Source: Progne subis subis (Eukaryota; Chordata; Aves; Passeriformes; Hirundinidae). From it: a DNA stretch of 64,000 bases. Shown in pieces: positions 23,601-36,780 of this stretch (positions are counted from its first letter, which is position 1; each line of letters begins with the position of its first letter). The notes below the pieces were generated by a model that ran no database searches, was not told the origin of the DNA, and saw nothing but the letters and a program-made list of their open reading frames with translations. The stretch lies in contig JAKJHU010000085.1 in NCBI GenBank assembly GCA_022316685.1, positions 1,674,001-1,738,000 on the forward strand. The letters run 5' to 3'. Position numbers and translations under genes: made by a program.

Positions 23601-25520
23601 TGGTGCCGCCACCCAGCCCACGAAAATGGCCTCCCCGCCGAATTCTGGTGGGTTTATTATGTGAAAGGCTGCGGCAGCACCGTGTCCCGGGCGGCCGGCG
23701 GCGGGCACGGCGCTCCCGGTCGCGCTCCGTGTTGTGTGAGGGCAGCCGCCATCATGGCTTCTCCTTCCCTTCGGCGCCGCGTTCTCCTCAGCGCTGGGCG
23801 GTGGCGCGGCGGGCTCTCCCCCCGCTGCCTCCCGGCGCTCCGCGTCCCGGGCGCTGCAGGGAAATGGTGGGTTTGGGGTGGTTTGGGGTTTGGTTTTTTT
23901 GTTGGGTTTTTTTTTTTTTTTTCCCTTTCCCGCCCCCCCCTTCCCCCAGCACTTTGTGAGGGGCTGTGGAAGGGCGAAGCCGGGCAGGGAGCGGCGGCTT
24001 TCTCTCCGCGCACAACATGGCGGGAGCGCCCTGCGGCAGCGGGGCTGGCAGCGCTCCAGCCGGGCCGGGCGGGGGGGCGGCCGGCCGGGAGGACAAAGGC
24101 AGCTCGGATAATGCCGGCGCAGCCCCGGCTGCTATAAATAACACTGCCCTTCCCCCGCCGCAGCCTCCCGCTCTCTTTATAAACACCAAGCCATGGAAGT
24201 CGCCTAATGCGGGGGGGGGGAAGAGGAACAAACAACAACCTCCCTCTTCTCCCCACACACACAAACACAAGGGGGAAAAATAAAATACACAAAAAAATTA
24301 AAGCACGGGCAGTGTGGGGGACGGGGGGAACCAGCAGCGCTGGCCGCGGGAGGGGCCAGGCGGCGCCGCCACCTCCCCGCCCGGAGCGGGTGCGCCGGGG
24401 GGAGCGCGGCCGCCGCTCCCCGTCACATGGCTCTTTGTTGTTTTCCTTCTCTGCCTCTCCTGGGCTGTTCCCCCCTCCGCCATCACCCAGCCGGGGCAGC
24501 GCTGCCCTGCCTCCTTCGGCCTGCAGCGCCGAGCTCCCCGGGCCCGCACGGGCAGGGCTGGCGCGGAGCCGGTGCCGCGCTGCAGTGGAGCCGCCATGGC
24601 CCGATGAGGTGTTACATGTGGCGTCTTTTTTTTTTCTTTTTTTCTTTTTTTTTTCTTCTTTTTTTTTTTTTTCCTTTTTTCTTTTTTTTTTTTCCCCTCC
24701 TTGTGGTTTGTTTTTTTGGTGGGATTTTTTTCTCCCTCGAGCAGATTCTGCTGCAGCTCGCTTTGGGTGGAGGCTGAGGGTTATCTCGGAACTTCATAAG
24801 CCTCGCTGTGCTCTGCGGGGAATTGCAGCTTGTGCTCACTGCAGACCCAGAGTAGGTGAGCCAGGAAAGCCTGGCTTGAGCAACCACTTCAGAGGGCAGG
24901 ACAGGGAGGAAAAGCAAACACTGTAGAGAGGTGGCCTCCCTGGTAAGCTAGAGCAGGACCGTCCTGCGGACTCTGAGGGAGGGTGAAGGTAAGTGGCTGC
25001 TTGGCAGAGGCTGTCTGCGGGAGCGGCATGTGCCGGGCAGGGTGCGCCCCTGCCCGCAGTTCCTGCGGCTCAGCACCAGCCGCTCCGTGGGTTTGTACAA
25101 CCTGTGCTGCGGTATGTGCCGAGGCTCAGGGCTGTTTCCCGGCGAGGGAGCAGGGTGCTGCCGCGAAGGAGGCACCGCAGCCCGCGCCTTTCGCAACAAC
25201 TGCGCTCATCGCTCCATTCCTCGCTCCCCCCCTCGCTCCTCACCGGGTCAGGCTCTATGTCGAGAACAAGCGACAAACCGTCCGCACAAAACAGAACACG
25301 TTCCCATGGAGGGGGAGAAAACCAAACAAACCGAGAACAAAACCAAAGCGCTTCTGCAGTGCCAGGCTGGCGTTGTAGCGCTGCGAGCCCTGTCGGGGGC
25401 TGAGGCGCTCGGAGCCGGGGCCGCCCGAGCCGCCGCTCGGTCCCTGCCCGGCCGGGAGCACCGGGCCCGCGCTGGAGCCAGCGCTGAGCACCCGACCCGG
25501 GTCACGGCGGCTCCCAGTGA
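23600..25520 (+). promoter_or_regulatory. orphan CpG island, candidate noncoding-RNA promoter
   Basis: CpG-dense blocks at about 23.6-24.2, 24.3-24.6 and 25.0-25.5 kb, not attached to any coding exon I can recognise. YY1-like sites (core ATGGC): 23745-23758, 24013-24022 and 24590-24600. TATA-like motifs: TATAAATA at 24133-24140 and TTTATAAAC at 24177-24185, both on the plus strand. A textbook donor AAG|GTAAGT lies at 24988/24989 (plus). Human has the noncoding gene LINC01089 in the RHOF-SETD1B interval, so a positional counterpart is possible; I cannot show sequence homology. Confidence 0.5.
24624..24693. repeat. pyrimidine (T/C) tract
   Basis: Seventy bases of T runs broken by single C or CC, plus strand, in the middle of the orphan CpG island. 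Confidence 0.9.
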
Positions 25521-26854
25521 CCGTCTGCTGGCAAAATCGGAAGGAACGGTGATGTTCTTAGCAGAACACCATTAAAATGCTCCTCTGGTATCTCTCAATA
25601 GAGGTGAAAAGCATTTCAGCTTCCTGGAAATGGCCGAAAGAGGCGACGTGTAGATCAAAGTACGGCGCAGAGCTGGGCTCGTGTTTGCAAGGGTTTTTGA
25701 ACTGTAGTGAAAAGGTTTCTGCAGCTTGCATCGTAATGAGTTAAGTCAGCACGTGAAGCGACTAAAAAAGAGATATTTAAACAGCATTGGGCTATTAACT
25801 TTCCTGGGATTTAAGATTTATGTTTAAAATATGTTTTGCTGTTAGCAATACCAGCATTTAAACCGTAACGTTGATCTGTTCAACCCTGAAGCAAACCAGC
25901 TTTGCCTAACGCAGCTTTGAAGCGACACAGCCAGACCATAATACTGTGGGAGCTTAGACAGCTTTGTCTGTACTTGCATCTCTCTGCATGTTTTTCCAGG
26001 ACTCTGATCTTTGTCTGCGATTAATCATTGTCCAGGACGGCTGTTCCCGGTGGTAGAATCCATGAAATGCTCCAGCTGGGAGAGGTCCTAACGCGTGTGC
26101 CTGGCGCTGCGTACATGCAAACCAGGGCCAGAAATTGCTGGGGCAGCAGGCGCTGGACAGCGAGCCTGCCGTGCCGCCCCAGTGAGTTGTGTGGGTCCTC
26201 AGCACTACTGGAAGTTGTTTTTGTAAGTCTGAGCCGAAAATTTCTTTCCGTTTTTTAGCGTTTCTAAATGACTATGATGTTTAGTGTAGTTTAAAAGTCA
26301 CCAAGGCAGTTGAGACCAGTTGTGCTCTCAAGAGTGGGTGGTTTCATAGCTGAACCTCGTATCTGAAAGGCGAAATGTTCTGGTACAGTGTGTTTAAATC
26401 CCAGAAAGGTCAAACCAGACTTTCATACTTGAGTTAGATTGACCCTGGTTTGCTGCGTGAGACTCTTTCTCTTTAGATAAAGAGATCTTTCAGAGAAAAG
26501 AAGGGCGGGGGGGGGAAGATTTTTTTTCTCTGAACAGCTTGTGGTGGCTCTGTGCACATTCTTGAAGCAAAGGAGTTTGTTCTTGCCCACAGCGTCCCTG
26601 CCTGGCATTGCTGAGTGGAAAACTCTTATGCTAATTATATCACTGTCTGTTATCAATAAGAAGTGATTTAATTTCTTTGGCAAAGTGTTGCAACAAGAGC
26701 AAATTAGATTGAGAGGCAAAGTGAAATAAAAATATGCAGCTGTTCTGCCAAACAATGATCCTGTTTACAACATTTTGTTTTAGACTGCCTTGTACACAGA
26801 ATCCTTTATATTGAAGGTTTTCAAGTCACAATCCACTGCTTGTGCAGGGAAACT

Positions 26855-26935
26855 AGATTAATAGATTATAAAAGACAAAAGAGACCAAGGTTCATCTGGT
26901 TCAACTTCCTGCATTATGCAGGTCTCTGGATTTTT
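26855..26935 (-). mobile_element. old CR1/L3-like LINE 3' fragment
   Basis: TAATAGATTATAAAAG, then GAGACCAAGGTTCATCTGGTTCAAC, then TCCTGCATTATGCAGG (quoted in parts) resembles the reverse complement of the 3' end of ancient amniote CR1/L3 elements, whose sense would be the minus strand. Heavily diverged; limits are approximate and it may extend towards 27.1 kb. Confidence 0.45.
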
Positions 26936-28507
26936 GTGAAGTTTTTGCTTTTTCTCATTTGAAATAATTTAACTGCAGCATAGCTGCGTCTTAGATAAAG
27001 ATCAGATTTTCATTTTCAAATGGGCTGTGAAAGGGAGTAAAATAAGGGTAAATAGTTTCCATCAAAAATCTACCTGACAGACTAGAAATCAAAGTACCTT
27101 TTTAAACTTGTCTAGTTTCTGCTTTCAGTTTCTGCATGTGTCTGTCCCTCAGTCTCCTTGGCAGAGGAATGCTCCATGACCAGATTTCCATCCCCTGGAA
27201 GCTGTATGCAAGCTGAGCGTTTAAACACTCCATTGCAGGCTGCAGAGCTCCCCCTCGGGTCCATCTTTACTAATCCCGTAATTGTTCCTGCTCCAGTTTG
27301 TCACCATTTTGATCTGGGCAGAAGGGGACAGAGCCATCGGCAGTGACCATGCCCGAGCCAACCCCTCCTGGCTCAGATGTGTCTGTCAGGCATCCAGGGA
27401 TTACTCCAGCCCACGTTCAGCTGGTTTCCCAGCAGGGCTGCTAAAATACTCCCCGATCTGCTCCTTCTTTGGATGACAACCCGGTACTGTAGGATTGTGC
27501 TCTTTGTTTTGCATGTATGGCTTTACTCCAGTCTTCTTGAAAACTCTTAGCGGTGTTGCTTGCAGTGGCCTTTTAAATTATTATTTTTATTTGAGACTCC
27601 CTCCTGATACTGCGTAGTGTCACCTACAAACTTGGTTGGTTATGATTTTATGTTTTCTTCCAGATAAACAACCTATCTGCACTGTGGGTGTGTCCTGGTT
27701 CTGGGTGTGTGACACACCTCAGCAGTGTCAATATTGTGTCAGGGGGAGGTCTGGTTCCACGCCATCCCTTGCCACACCCCAGTTGCATGGGAAGAAAGCC
27801 CGGTTTCGGAGCTGGAAGGGAGCCAGAGGCACAGTGCAACACTTGCCTGCCGTGATGTCTATTATGTAGCCATTAAATAATGCAGAGGGAAAAACAGGTG
27901 GTTGCAGGACCCATAAAAGAAAGAGGAGAGGTCTGGGGCAGGGTGGTTACAAAGTACATTTTGAAACCTTCCTGCTAGATGGGCTTTTTTTTTTTTAGAC
28001 GTGGATGCCTCACTACATACTCTTGTATCCAGCTGTTCATTCAAAACCTAAATACATTAGGGACTTCTTCCCCCTGCCAAATTTGATTGAGGTCGGAGGA
28101 AGGAGGGGGGAAAATTACATAGAACCACACAGTCTCATTAGACAGTTTTATTTTTAGGAAACCAGGCTAAGAATATCAAAGGAATATTGAGTAGGAATAT
28201 GGACAGGGTATTTGTCTGTTCAGGTTTTCTTGCCATGAAATTTTTCATTCCTTCCTAAGAAGAGCAGATGATCTGTCTAGGGAATTGGCAGCCAAAATAA
28301 GCAACCTGCTGACAGATTTCACCTGTGTCCCAGCATGCTCTGAGGATGCATGGGATGTGAGCCTTGAACAATGACAGGGAATCTCTAGGCTGTGCTGCTT
28401 GGCTGCCAGGGTGCAGAGATGCATGGTGACACCCAACAGTGGAACAAACATTTACTGTGTTTAAGATCCAGACAAATTTTGATGGATATGTAGACTATTT
28501 GGAGAGC

Positions 28508-28548
28508 TGGGGGGGGTGTGGGGGGGGTGTGGGGGGTGGGAGTGGGGG
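28508..28548 (+). repeat. G-rich tract
   Basis: Runs of 6-9 G separated by TGT, T or AGT on the plus strand; meets the simple pattern for a G-quadruplex. Outside any CpG island. Confidence 0.85.
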
Positions 28549-30135
28549 CGTGTTACTTTTTTAAACTGTATGTAATCATATCATTTCTGCAAGTATACTG
28601 ACAAAGCCACCTCTGTAAGGCAGGGAGTGAGTTGTTTCAGAGACCTAATCTCTTGAGCTATAAAGGAATAAAGAAGCTGTTTCAACACCTGACTTGGAGA
28701 ATGTTTTGTGTTGCTTCTTGCCTATTGAAATGCAGCTGCCACTGAAATGCTGTGATCCTATCAGGATGTAGAACTGGTTATTTTTTAGGATGCTTTCAAG
28801 CTTATAAAAATAATGAAATAAATCAAGACGGTTGGCAATTCTAATCAGCATTCTAAAGCCATCGAATTACAAAACAATTCAGTGCTTCATGGCCCCTGAA
28901 CATTACAGTTTCACAAAAATAAAAGAGAAAGAATGAAAAGAATATACCATTTAAAGACGCTGGGCACTTACAAAGCTTTCATCAAAAGGAAATGAAGATA
29001 CAAATAAGTAATCTAAAAGAATATTTATGCATTAAATTACTTGTGTCTCTGGACACTTCATTAAGCAGTCTGGATATGATGGTAGCTGGGGACCTGGGAG
29101 CCATTTTAACACATGCAGCACATACAAAAATCATTCTGATTATAAGTGATGGAGTATAAAACGCTGCAACCAGAAACCGATGACAAAGATTGAATGGAAT
29201 GAGTTCAGCTTACAAATCAGAGCAGTGTCTTCCCACTGGTGCGATGTGACACGAGACCGGGACTTTGTTTTGCCCTTGACATTGCCGCCACTGGCCTCAA
29301 TCCTGCAGTTAAGGATTTGCATCTCGATTTATTGTTTGACAGGGCAGCGGGGAGTGCCCCAGCTGGTCCCCCGAGCCCTGGGTTGCAGCCGAATGGGCCC
29401 AAAGGCGCCGGGTGGGTGAAGGCTGTGCCATCCAAGGCTCCCTGTGCTGCTGCACCTACAGCAGCTCCCAGTTGCTAAGCAGCTGCCGGGTTGTCTCTGC
29501 CTGTGCTGTATGAGGGGAGCAGCACGGGTTCCCCTTGATCGCCAGAGAGTAGCCAGCTGCTTGGAAACAGGAGCGGTGGCCATGGCAAAATCATCCCATT
29601 CCTGGCTGGCTCACAGCAAAAACGCTGGAGCGAGGAGAAGGGACACTCGGTGGAGCAGGGGGTGGCAGGAGGGGAGGGAAGAGCCAGCATATGTGCACAG
29701 CAGAGGTTACAAAGACAGCAGATCCTGGCAGAGCGGGGGGCACACACCGAGGAGAGAGGAATGGGAGAGAGGCCAAAGGCACAGTTCAGAATTGAAAAAA
29801 AAAAAAACAACCAGGAGGAGAGTGTGGCATATGGAGAGGGGAAATAAAGCAGAACTTGCACAGCCTGCAAATAATTGAATTGAATAACAGGGAGAGGGAA
29901 GGAGCTTGATTCATTACTGCCCTTCACCTTGTGGAGACAGCTACACCCAGGAAGAGGAGGTGTGGAATACAACAGCATCCTTCATGTTTCACAGTGAACT
30001 GTAGATTTTACATTTCAACCCCTGCCATTTGTGGTTTTCTTCTTCCACAGCCAATGCCTTTTGTTCAGACTTGACTCCTGCAGGCTCTGTTCTTATCTTT
30101 CTGAGTTATTTTTGAACTTGCCTTTTTTTTTTTTT

Positions 30136-30158
30136 GTGTATGTGTGTGTGTGCGTGCG
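30136..30158. repeat. (TG)n microsatellite
   Basis: Imperfect GT/TG run flanked by T13 and T9 tracts. Confidence 0.85.
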
Positions 30159-31332
30159 TTTTTTTTTTAGCTAAGTTTTAAATTAGAACACCTTTTCCAG
30201 ATATTTTTGTATTGTTTTTACCTTCGAGAGGGCAGGCCATTGCCTGTTTTCAGCTGAAGTTAGTTTCCACTAAAGCCACACAGCCATTGCTGCATATCTG
30301 CCCGTCTCTCTCCTGGGAGTTGCTGATGCAGACAGGGTTCTCTTTGCTTCCTGGCACCTTCCCCTGAACAATGTCTTTCCCTTTCCCTGGGCAGTGCCTG
30401 CCAGCAGTCCGGAAGGACTTGCAGTCAGCAGCGTGCAGGAAGTGGTTCCTGTGGCAATAAATTATCACAAGCGCCTGACATGTCGCATAAAGGGAAGTGA
30501 ATAAAGTGTCACAAACATCTGCAGGGGGTTCTGACCAAAAAGGATCCTCAGTTCCACCGTCACTGTCGCTGCCCACATGAAAAAGCACTTCACTGTGTCG
30601 GTGCCTAACGTGCAATTGCCTGTGGAATAGGAAATGCCAGTGGAGCTGGCAGGGAAGCAGGAAAGCTGGACATTCCTCTCCTCCAGGCACAGGACTGAGG
30701 GGCACGGCTTGTGCAGCAGGCTGGGGAGACAAATTTAAGCTCTGCAGCTGTTGCTCCACTGTGACCAGCCCAGACTTGCTTGGAGGCCTTTCGACTGAGA
30801 ACACTTTTCCCCAGGTCCAAAATTGAGTCCTAAAAGGAAATTGGAGGTGCCCACTCAGACTTACAGTGGAAGTTATTTGCTGTGTGTGTAGTTCAAGCCA
30901 AAAAGGTACTTGACAAATACACAGCCAGATGTGTTCTGTAGTCAGAAAATTTTTGTCTAAGATGTCTGCTTCGTGGGGATGCTGTATTTGCTTTCTTCAT
31001 CCATTTGCCTGGAGCCCTTATCTTTGAACAGGCACTGTCTGTACTATTGTTAGACTCCCAAGACCATTAAAGGTCTTGGGGCACTGACATTTTACAAGCA
31101 GATCCAGCTGCCATTCACACAGGGGCATTTTTAGCCTTATGAGAGATGTCAGTTTAATTAGAGCAGTTTTGACCAGGAAATCTCCCAACCTTAAGAAATT
31201 GGAGGCACTATGTTAATCCCAGTAAGCAATGAGGAACTTGACAGCATGCTTGTTGTTACAAGGAGATTCAGGAAGGGTGAGATGTGTGTAGGAAGGGTGA
31301 AATGCCACAGGAAATGTGCCATCAAGGACAGA

Positions 31333-31378
31333 GGTGTGGAGCAGGGCAGGGCAGTGGTGTGGAGCAGGGCAGGGCAGC
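31333..31378. repeat. 23-bp tandem duplication, 2 copies
   Basis: Copies at 31333-31355 and 31356-31378 match except the last base; each contains GGTGTGGAGCAGGGCAGGGC. Confidence 0.9.
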
Positions 31379-33540
31379 GTTCCAGACCCACAAGCAGTCA
31401 CTGTCAGCTTGCTGCCTCCCTTCACCATCCCACACCACTGCTTGAACACCTTCCTGACCTGCTCTGGTGACTCTCAGCAAGGACATCCAGCCAGGCCACT
31501 CTGCACTGTCAGCCCAACCGGCTCCCACAAACCAGGCATAGGCCAAGAATCACAGCTCTAAAGCAAACATCACTCAATTACAACCTGGTTTTATTTCCAG
31601 CGCCTCAAGTTATTAATTAACCTGCTCTGAGCATCACTGTTCCTGTCAGGGTTTGCTCTGGCTAAGTTATGGCTGCTCTCAGGTCTGAGAAAAAAATCAT
31701 TCTGGGCCTGTGCTTTGCCTGGCCATGCTCTGACAAGCCACAAGCTCCTCTAGCTCCTGCCAAACTTCCATCTCTATGAATGAGCATCCTGCCAGCCAGA
31801 CAGTGACAGAGCTAGCGCTTCCCTTCCCGTTTAGCTCTACCCATACATCCAACACTCCACAAAAAACAGGCAGAAATTGTGGTGTCCCCCATTTAAACAG
31901 AGGATTTTATCATCTTTTCAGTCTGCCATTGCTGTCTTCCTGTGGGAAGTTTGCCCAGATATCAGAGGGGAGGATACAAACTTCTTGTTAACTGTCCTTT
32001 AATGTCAGGTGCTATGCATTACTCAGCAAAAACATGGCCCTATTCCACCCACAGTCCATTCTGCTATACCTACTTCACCATCTTTTATTCTCCCCCTAGG
32101 AATATTCCCAGTTTCCCCACATCCTTGTCCAAAAGGTTTGAGAGCTTCCTGCCTAGGCCAGGTGCAAGAGTGCAGGAATGAGGTGTTGATCAAAGCCTGA
32201 TCCTGATCAAAGCATGATGTAAAACACACACTTGTTTAGGTTGCACTGTAGCTCACATAGTGAAAAGCATATTTAGGAAGCCAAACCTGGGTTCACTTAA
32301 ACTTGATGTTCTGTACAGCCGCACAAAAAAAAAAGTACAACTCCACATATTTCAGGTTTAGAGGAATATCCCAACAGAATTTTGGATTTGGCAATCCACA
32401 GTTGACTCACCCACTCCATATTAATAATCCCTTCTGTGTAAGATGAAGCAGCTGAATGCAACTCCTGCCCTGATGCTGTGGTCATCTTAATTAACTCACG
32501 CTCCTCTTGGGTTCAGTCTTCCTTTGTTTCTGAACCAGGAAGTACATTAAAAGAAAATATCTCTATCCACAAGGAATTACATCATTTGGGAATGAGAGAA
32601 GGAGAAGGTGATCTGAAGGAAGCAGATACTGCAGAGAGCACTCCAACTTTGAAAAAAAATAACATCTTCATGCTTGCTGGGTTAAGTGACGTGTTGAGTA
32701 ATGAAAACACTGGAAGGCCTAAGCCAGAGGGATTTTAGAGGTTATGCTAAAGGGATTGGATGGATACTGGCTAAGAACGCACTGTGTTGCAAGCAAAGCC
32801 ATTTGTAGCCTTTTCCCCTAAATTTCCCCAAATTGCTTCCTGATGAGATGTGTTCTCTGCTTGCAGATCTGGATGCAAAAGAGCATCTGATGGTGACTAA
32901 TTTAATGCAGATCCATAGCAGAGCCCTGATCTCTGTCAGCCACAGGCAAGGCTGTGCCTCCCTCCTGAACCTGCTGCTTCTACCTGTTCCCGTGGCAAAA
33001 CCAAGCCCAGCTCCCAAGGCAAACACAACTGCAGGTCTCACCTGAAACGAGGTGTTCTGAATCCCTCTCTCTCCGCCAAACCTCCAGAGGCAGGGGATGA
33101 GATCCAGCATTGCTGTGATAGCCCTGCCAGCCTGTGGTGACAAATTCCTGCCCATGGCTCAGGGAAGCCCTGCCAGCACATCTGGGACACACACATCCCC
33201 AGATCCTTGGGGCAGAGCTGTGGAGGTGTTGGCAGACACTTGCCTGTTCATTTCACGCTTTTCAGAGATCTCTCATTGTGTTTGATGTTCCAGAAAAGCA
33301 CAGGATGATCCTAAGGTGGTGTTAACCATTTTTACTACAGAATTTGGTGTGAAAGTTCACGCTTTAGTGAGCAACAGAAACTTGAAACTGCCTCTAAGCA
33401 CCTACTGGATGAGACGTTACCACGTTGATTTACTTCAGGTTTGTAAAATGGGGTGGTTTTCCCCCACAACTGCAAAGTGAAGAACTCGATTTCTAATGAA
33501 AGGTGAAATTCAAAACACAGCACGTTGTGTATCAGGTAGG

Positions 33541-33572
33541 CCATATTTGGCCCACATGGTTGGCACCCCTGA
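33541..33572 (-). mobile_element. possible hAT DNA-transposon terminal remnant
   Basis: Read on the minus strand the sequence begins CAGGGGTGCCAACC and continues ATGTGGGCCAAATATGGCC. A CAGGGG-N-GGCAACC-type start followed by a GGCC-rich block is typical of hAT/Charlie-type inverted termini. No second terminus was found within several hundred bases, so this is at best a one-ended relic. Confidence 0.35.
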
Positions 33573-36500
33573 TTTAAAGAATACCAGAGAAAATAACCCA
33601 AAAGAGTTTGGGTTCCCTATAAATAGCTGCTCACCAGATAGTCATGAAGAAACTTTTTTTTTTTTTGTCTAAACTACATCAGAATGCCAGAATATTCTCT
33701 GCCTGATTTTGCTGAGTTGTGTGTCTTAATTTGTCTCACGCCTCCCCTTGCAAACCCTTGTCCTTTTTTCTTTCCCAACCCTCTGAACTCCACTGTAGCA
33801 TTTAGACAGATTTTACATAGAGTTTATCCAAAGATTTCTGCACTGATTTAGTGTAGGGGCTACTTGAGCCAAGAGAAACAGGAACTATTTCTAAGGCATG
33901 AAAAAGCAGAAAGGAAATTTTCTTATTGAAATATAATTTTTCCGTATTACTTAATAGTCTAGAAAGTTAATGCGTTTCTGGCAGCACTTCCCACTGGGAA
34001 AAGAAAAAAAATAAAAAATTATTCCTACTCAGCCAAACAACAATGTAATAATGTTTTAGGTTGGGTTAAACATCTCAGAGACTGGCAGGTGTCACAGCCA
34101 CCTTGCCTTCAGTAAAAAAGGCAATTGAGAGCCCTTATGGAACAAGGGATTTACATCAGTAGAAGCTACTACACAAAAAACCACCACATGGCAAGGTTTG
34201 AATAGATGGTGAATCATGTGGCCCAAGGGATTTCTCGGGGTGGGGGCATGTGTGTAAAATATCAGGCTGTGAGGACCAGATGGTTGAGCTCTGCAGTGTG
34301 CGAGAGGAACAGCGAGAAACACTGCAGAAATGGAGCCTGAGAAGCAGCTGAAAGTCAAGGACGCTGGGGAGCTTTGATTTTGGAAATTGTGTGGAGGGTT
34401 TAGTGAGGGTCAGAGCAGTGTTGGCATCGTGAGCAAAAGCACAATTGAAAAACAATTTTGTTCATTTGTTCTGTAAACAGGAGGCATCACCTTGAGTAGT
34501 ACACACCTGCTTTGTCATAGGCTTCTCCTCCCACGCTGATTCTGTCAGCAGAACTTTGTGCTATGTGCAGGGACAGTTCAGCTCTCCCACATCACAATTC
34601 CCCCTTCCTTCTGTGCCCTGTCCATACTAAATTCCATGGGGCAGAGACTCTCCCTCAGTAAGAGTCTGTGTGCACATGACAAGCAATTGTTGGCATTGTG
34701 CAACATCTGAAATTTATCAGAGATTCACTTGACTTACTTGGTAAATCTCATTCCGCAGGGTCTGTCTTTCCTATTGTGAATTTTTCAAGGCATTGCTCTT
34801 GCTCAGTACATGCTGTAGTGGGAATTCATAGCTGAAAACACAAATAATTAGTGTCACTGGTAATGTTAAAAAATAAATATTTAAGGCTCTGTCTTGTTGT
34901 GCACTTTCTTAACTATGTTTATGAATATTTCCTTGGGCATAAATGGGGTTAACTGTTGTTATGTTGAAGTCTTTTTAAACTGGGGTATGTGTTATGAAAA
35001 AAAAAAAATTAAGTGTATTTCAGAAACAATTCTGAAGGCAATAAGGAGGAACAGCTCCCCATTCTTGTCCAGTTTGTGTTACCAAATAAACTAACAATAT
35101 GAGTGTGCAGCAGATGGTGTGTGCAAACAATATTGAACCTAATCTGTGAGTCTTTTTTGGGGTGTTTTCATCACTAACCTGAATTACCCATCAATTACCA
35201 TCCAGGGTGTTAAAGCATCTTTTAAAAATCACAAACTCCCAGCAGTTTTCCTTAGCAGTGTGCTAACCTATCACTCCTTCCTAACTTTTTCCTTGGTGAT
35301 CATGAAGCAAAAGGTTGGCACCAAGATTGGAGCACGGATATTTTCCGTACCCCACTAATGCCCTGGTTTTGTTGTGCTCACTGAGAATCTCCACATACAC
35401 ATTGACCCCTGAGCTGCAGATGTGTAAGCTTTTGATGAAAGAACTCGTGCCAAAACCAATATACAGGCCAAAACTGAACCAGAGAAGGACACTTGCAATT
35501 AGTAATGATTAGATTTGAATTTCACCTCTCTTAAGAGGGTTGAATCTTCTTCCATTTAAATCAGTGACACTATTCCATTTTAGATTTAGCTTTTTTTGGA
35601 GTCAGCAAAATAGGCTCAGCTTTTGCCCAAACCCAAATGATATGCCTGAAGCACTGCATAGCTGTTAATTAAAATTAAGTACCTGAGACACTGAAATGTT
35701 GTATTGTTGACTCATTACAAGCTGACCCATTACAAGTAGAACATCCATTACTTAAAAACAGGAGTTCTGGAGTGTTTACAGTTGTATTTGTAATCTGCTC
35801 GTTTTATGTTGTTTCATCCCAAATCTAAAGGTGTACAAATCTAAAAGTTTCCTTAAGTATAGAATGTACAAGGACACAAAGCTGTGAGAAATGCAAAGAT
35901 TGTTTTGCAAGAGTTGGAAAAAAAACCCCCGAAAACAAAAAGAGAAAGCAAAACCCCAGAAATTAATAATGAACCACAAAATACTTTTATCCCCCCCCAA
36001 AAATCCCCTTTATGGAAATAATTGACTTGAAAAAACCCTGTGAATTCCTCAGTTACAGGAAGACTGTTAACTCTCCCTGCTGACTGTATCATGTGTAGCG
36101 TGATACTGGGTTTGAGCCAGTCCAAATAAATCATTTCAGGATAAAACAAATTCTTTCCTGGCCCATCTATTCCTGTGCCATTGGAATGCTCTCAGCCATT
36201 AGAGTGGACAGGAGCTGATGGCTTTTCCTGTGTTGCAGATAAGATTTATAAGACTGTGGCTCACAGAGCATTTTTTTTACAGTTTCTGTGGGCTTGCATC
36301 AACTTCCTCCTGAGTAAAATCGTGGATTGTAATAGGTGTGAATTTGACGGCTTTTTTAAAAATATAATTTGAGTTACGTGGCACTTTGTTGGGTATTACA
36401 GGTCCTTCTTATCTATTGCAGAAATATCTTTTTCTAGCTTTTTGTTCGCCCTGTGCACAAAGCGGGATCCTCCTTGCCCGAGTGCAGCGGTGTTTGTATT

Positions 36501-36780
36501 TGGTCTGGAAGGCCATCTAGTGACACAACTGCGCAGGGGAAAATGAAAAGCGCTACTCGACTTGTGAGTTCGGGGTTTTTTTTCTTAGTTGAATTAAACG
36601 GTCTTGCTACACCCGAGCATGTCCTTAGGGGGTTTGTTGCTGTTCCCACAAGGGTTATTTAAAAAAATAAATTAGAGGAAACTTTTATTTCTTAAAAACA
36701 AACTTACTTAAGATAGAGCACACTGCTAATTCCTGCCAGGAAAGAAACGTGTTGTGGGGTGTGTGTGGTTTATTGTTTTT

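Noticed and set aside
24624..24693. T-rich tract as the poly(A) tail of a retroposed gene on the minus strand
   Set aside because: It is broken by many C residues, has no adjacent gene-like sequence and no flanking duplication was seen.
30250..30804. 184-codon open frame on the minus strand
   Set aside because: It starts with GTG, not ATG, has no domain or family signature, no splice context, and lies in a spacer without CpG enrichment. Chance open frame.
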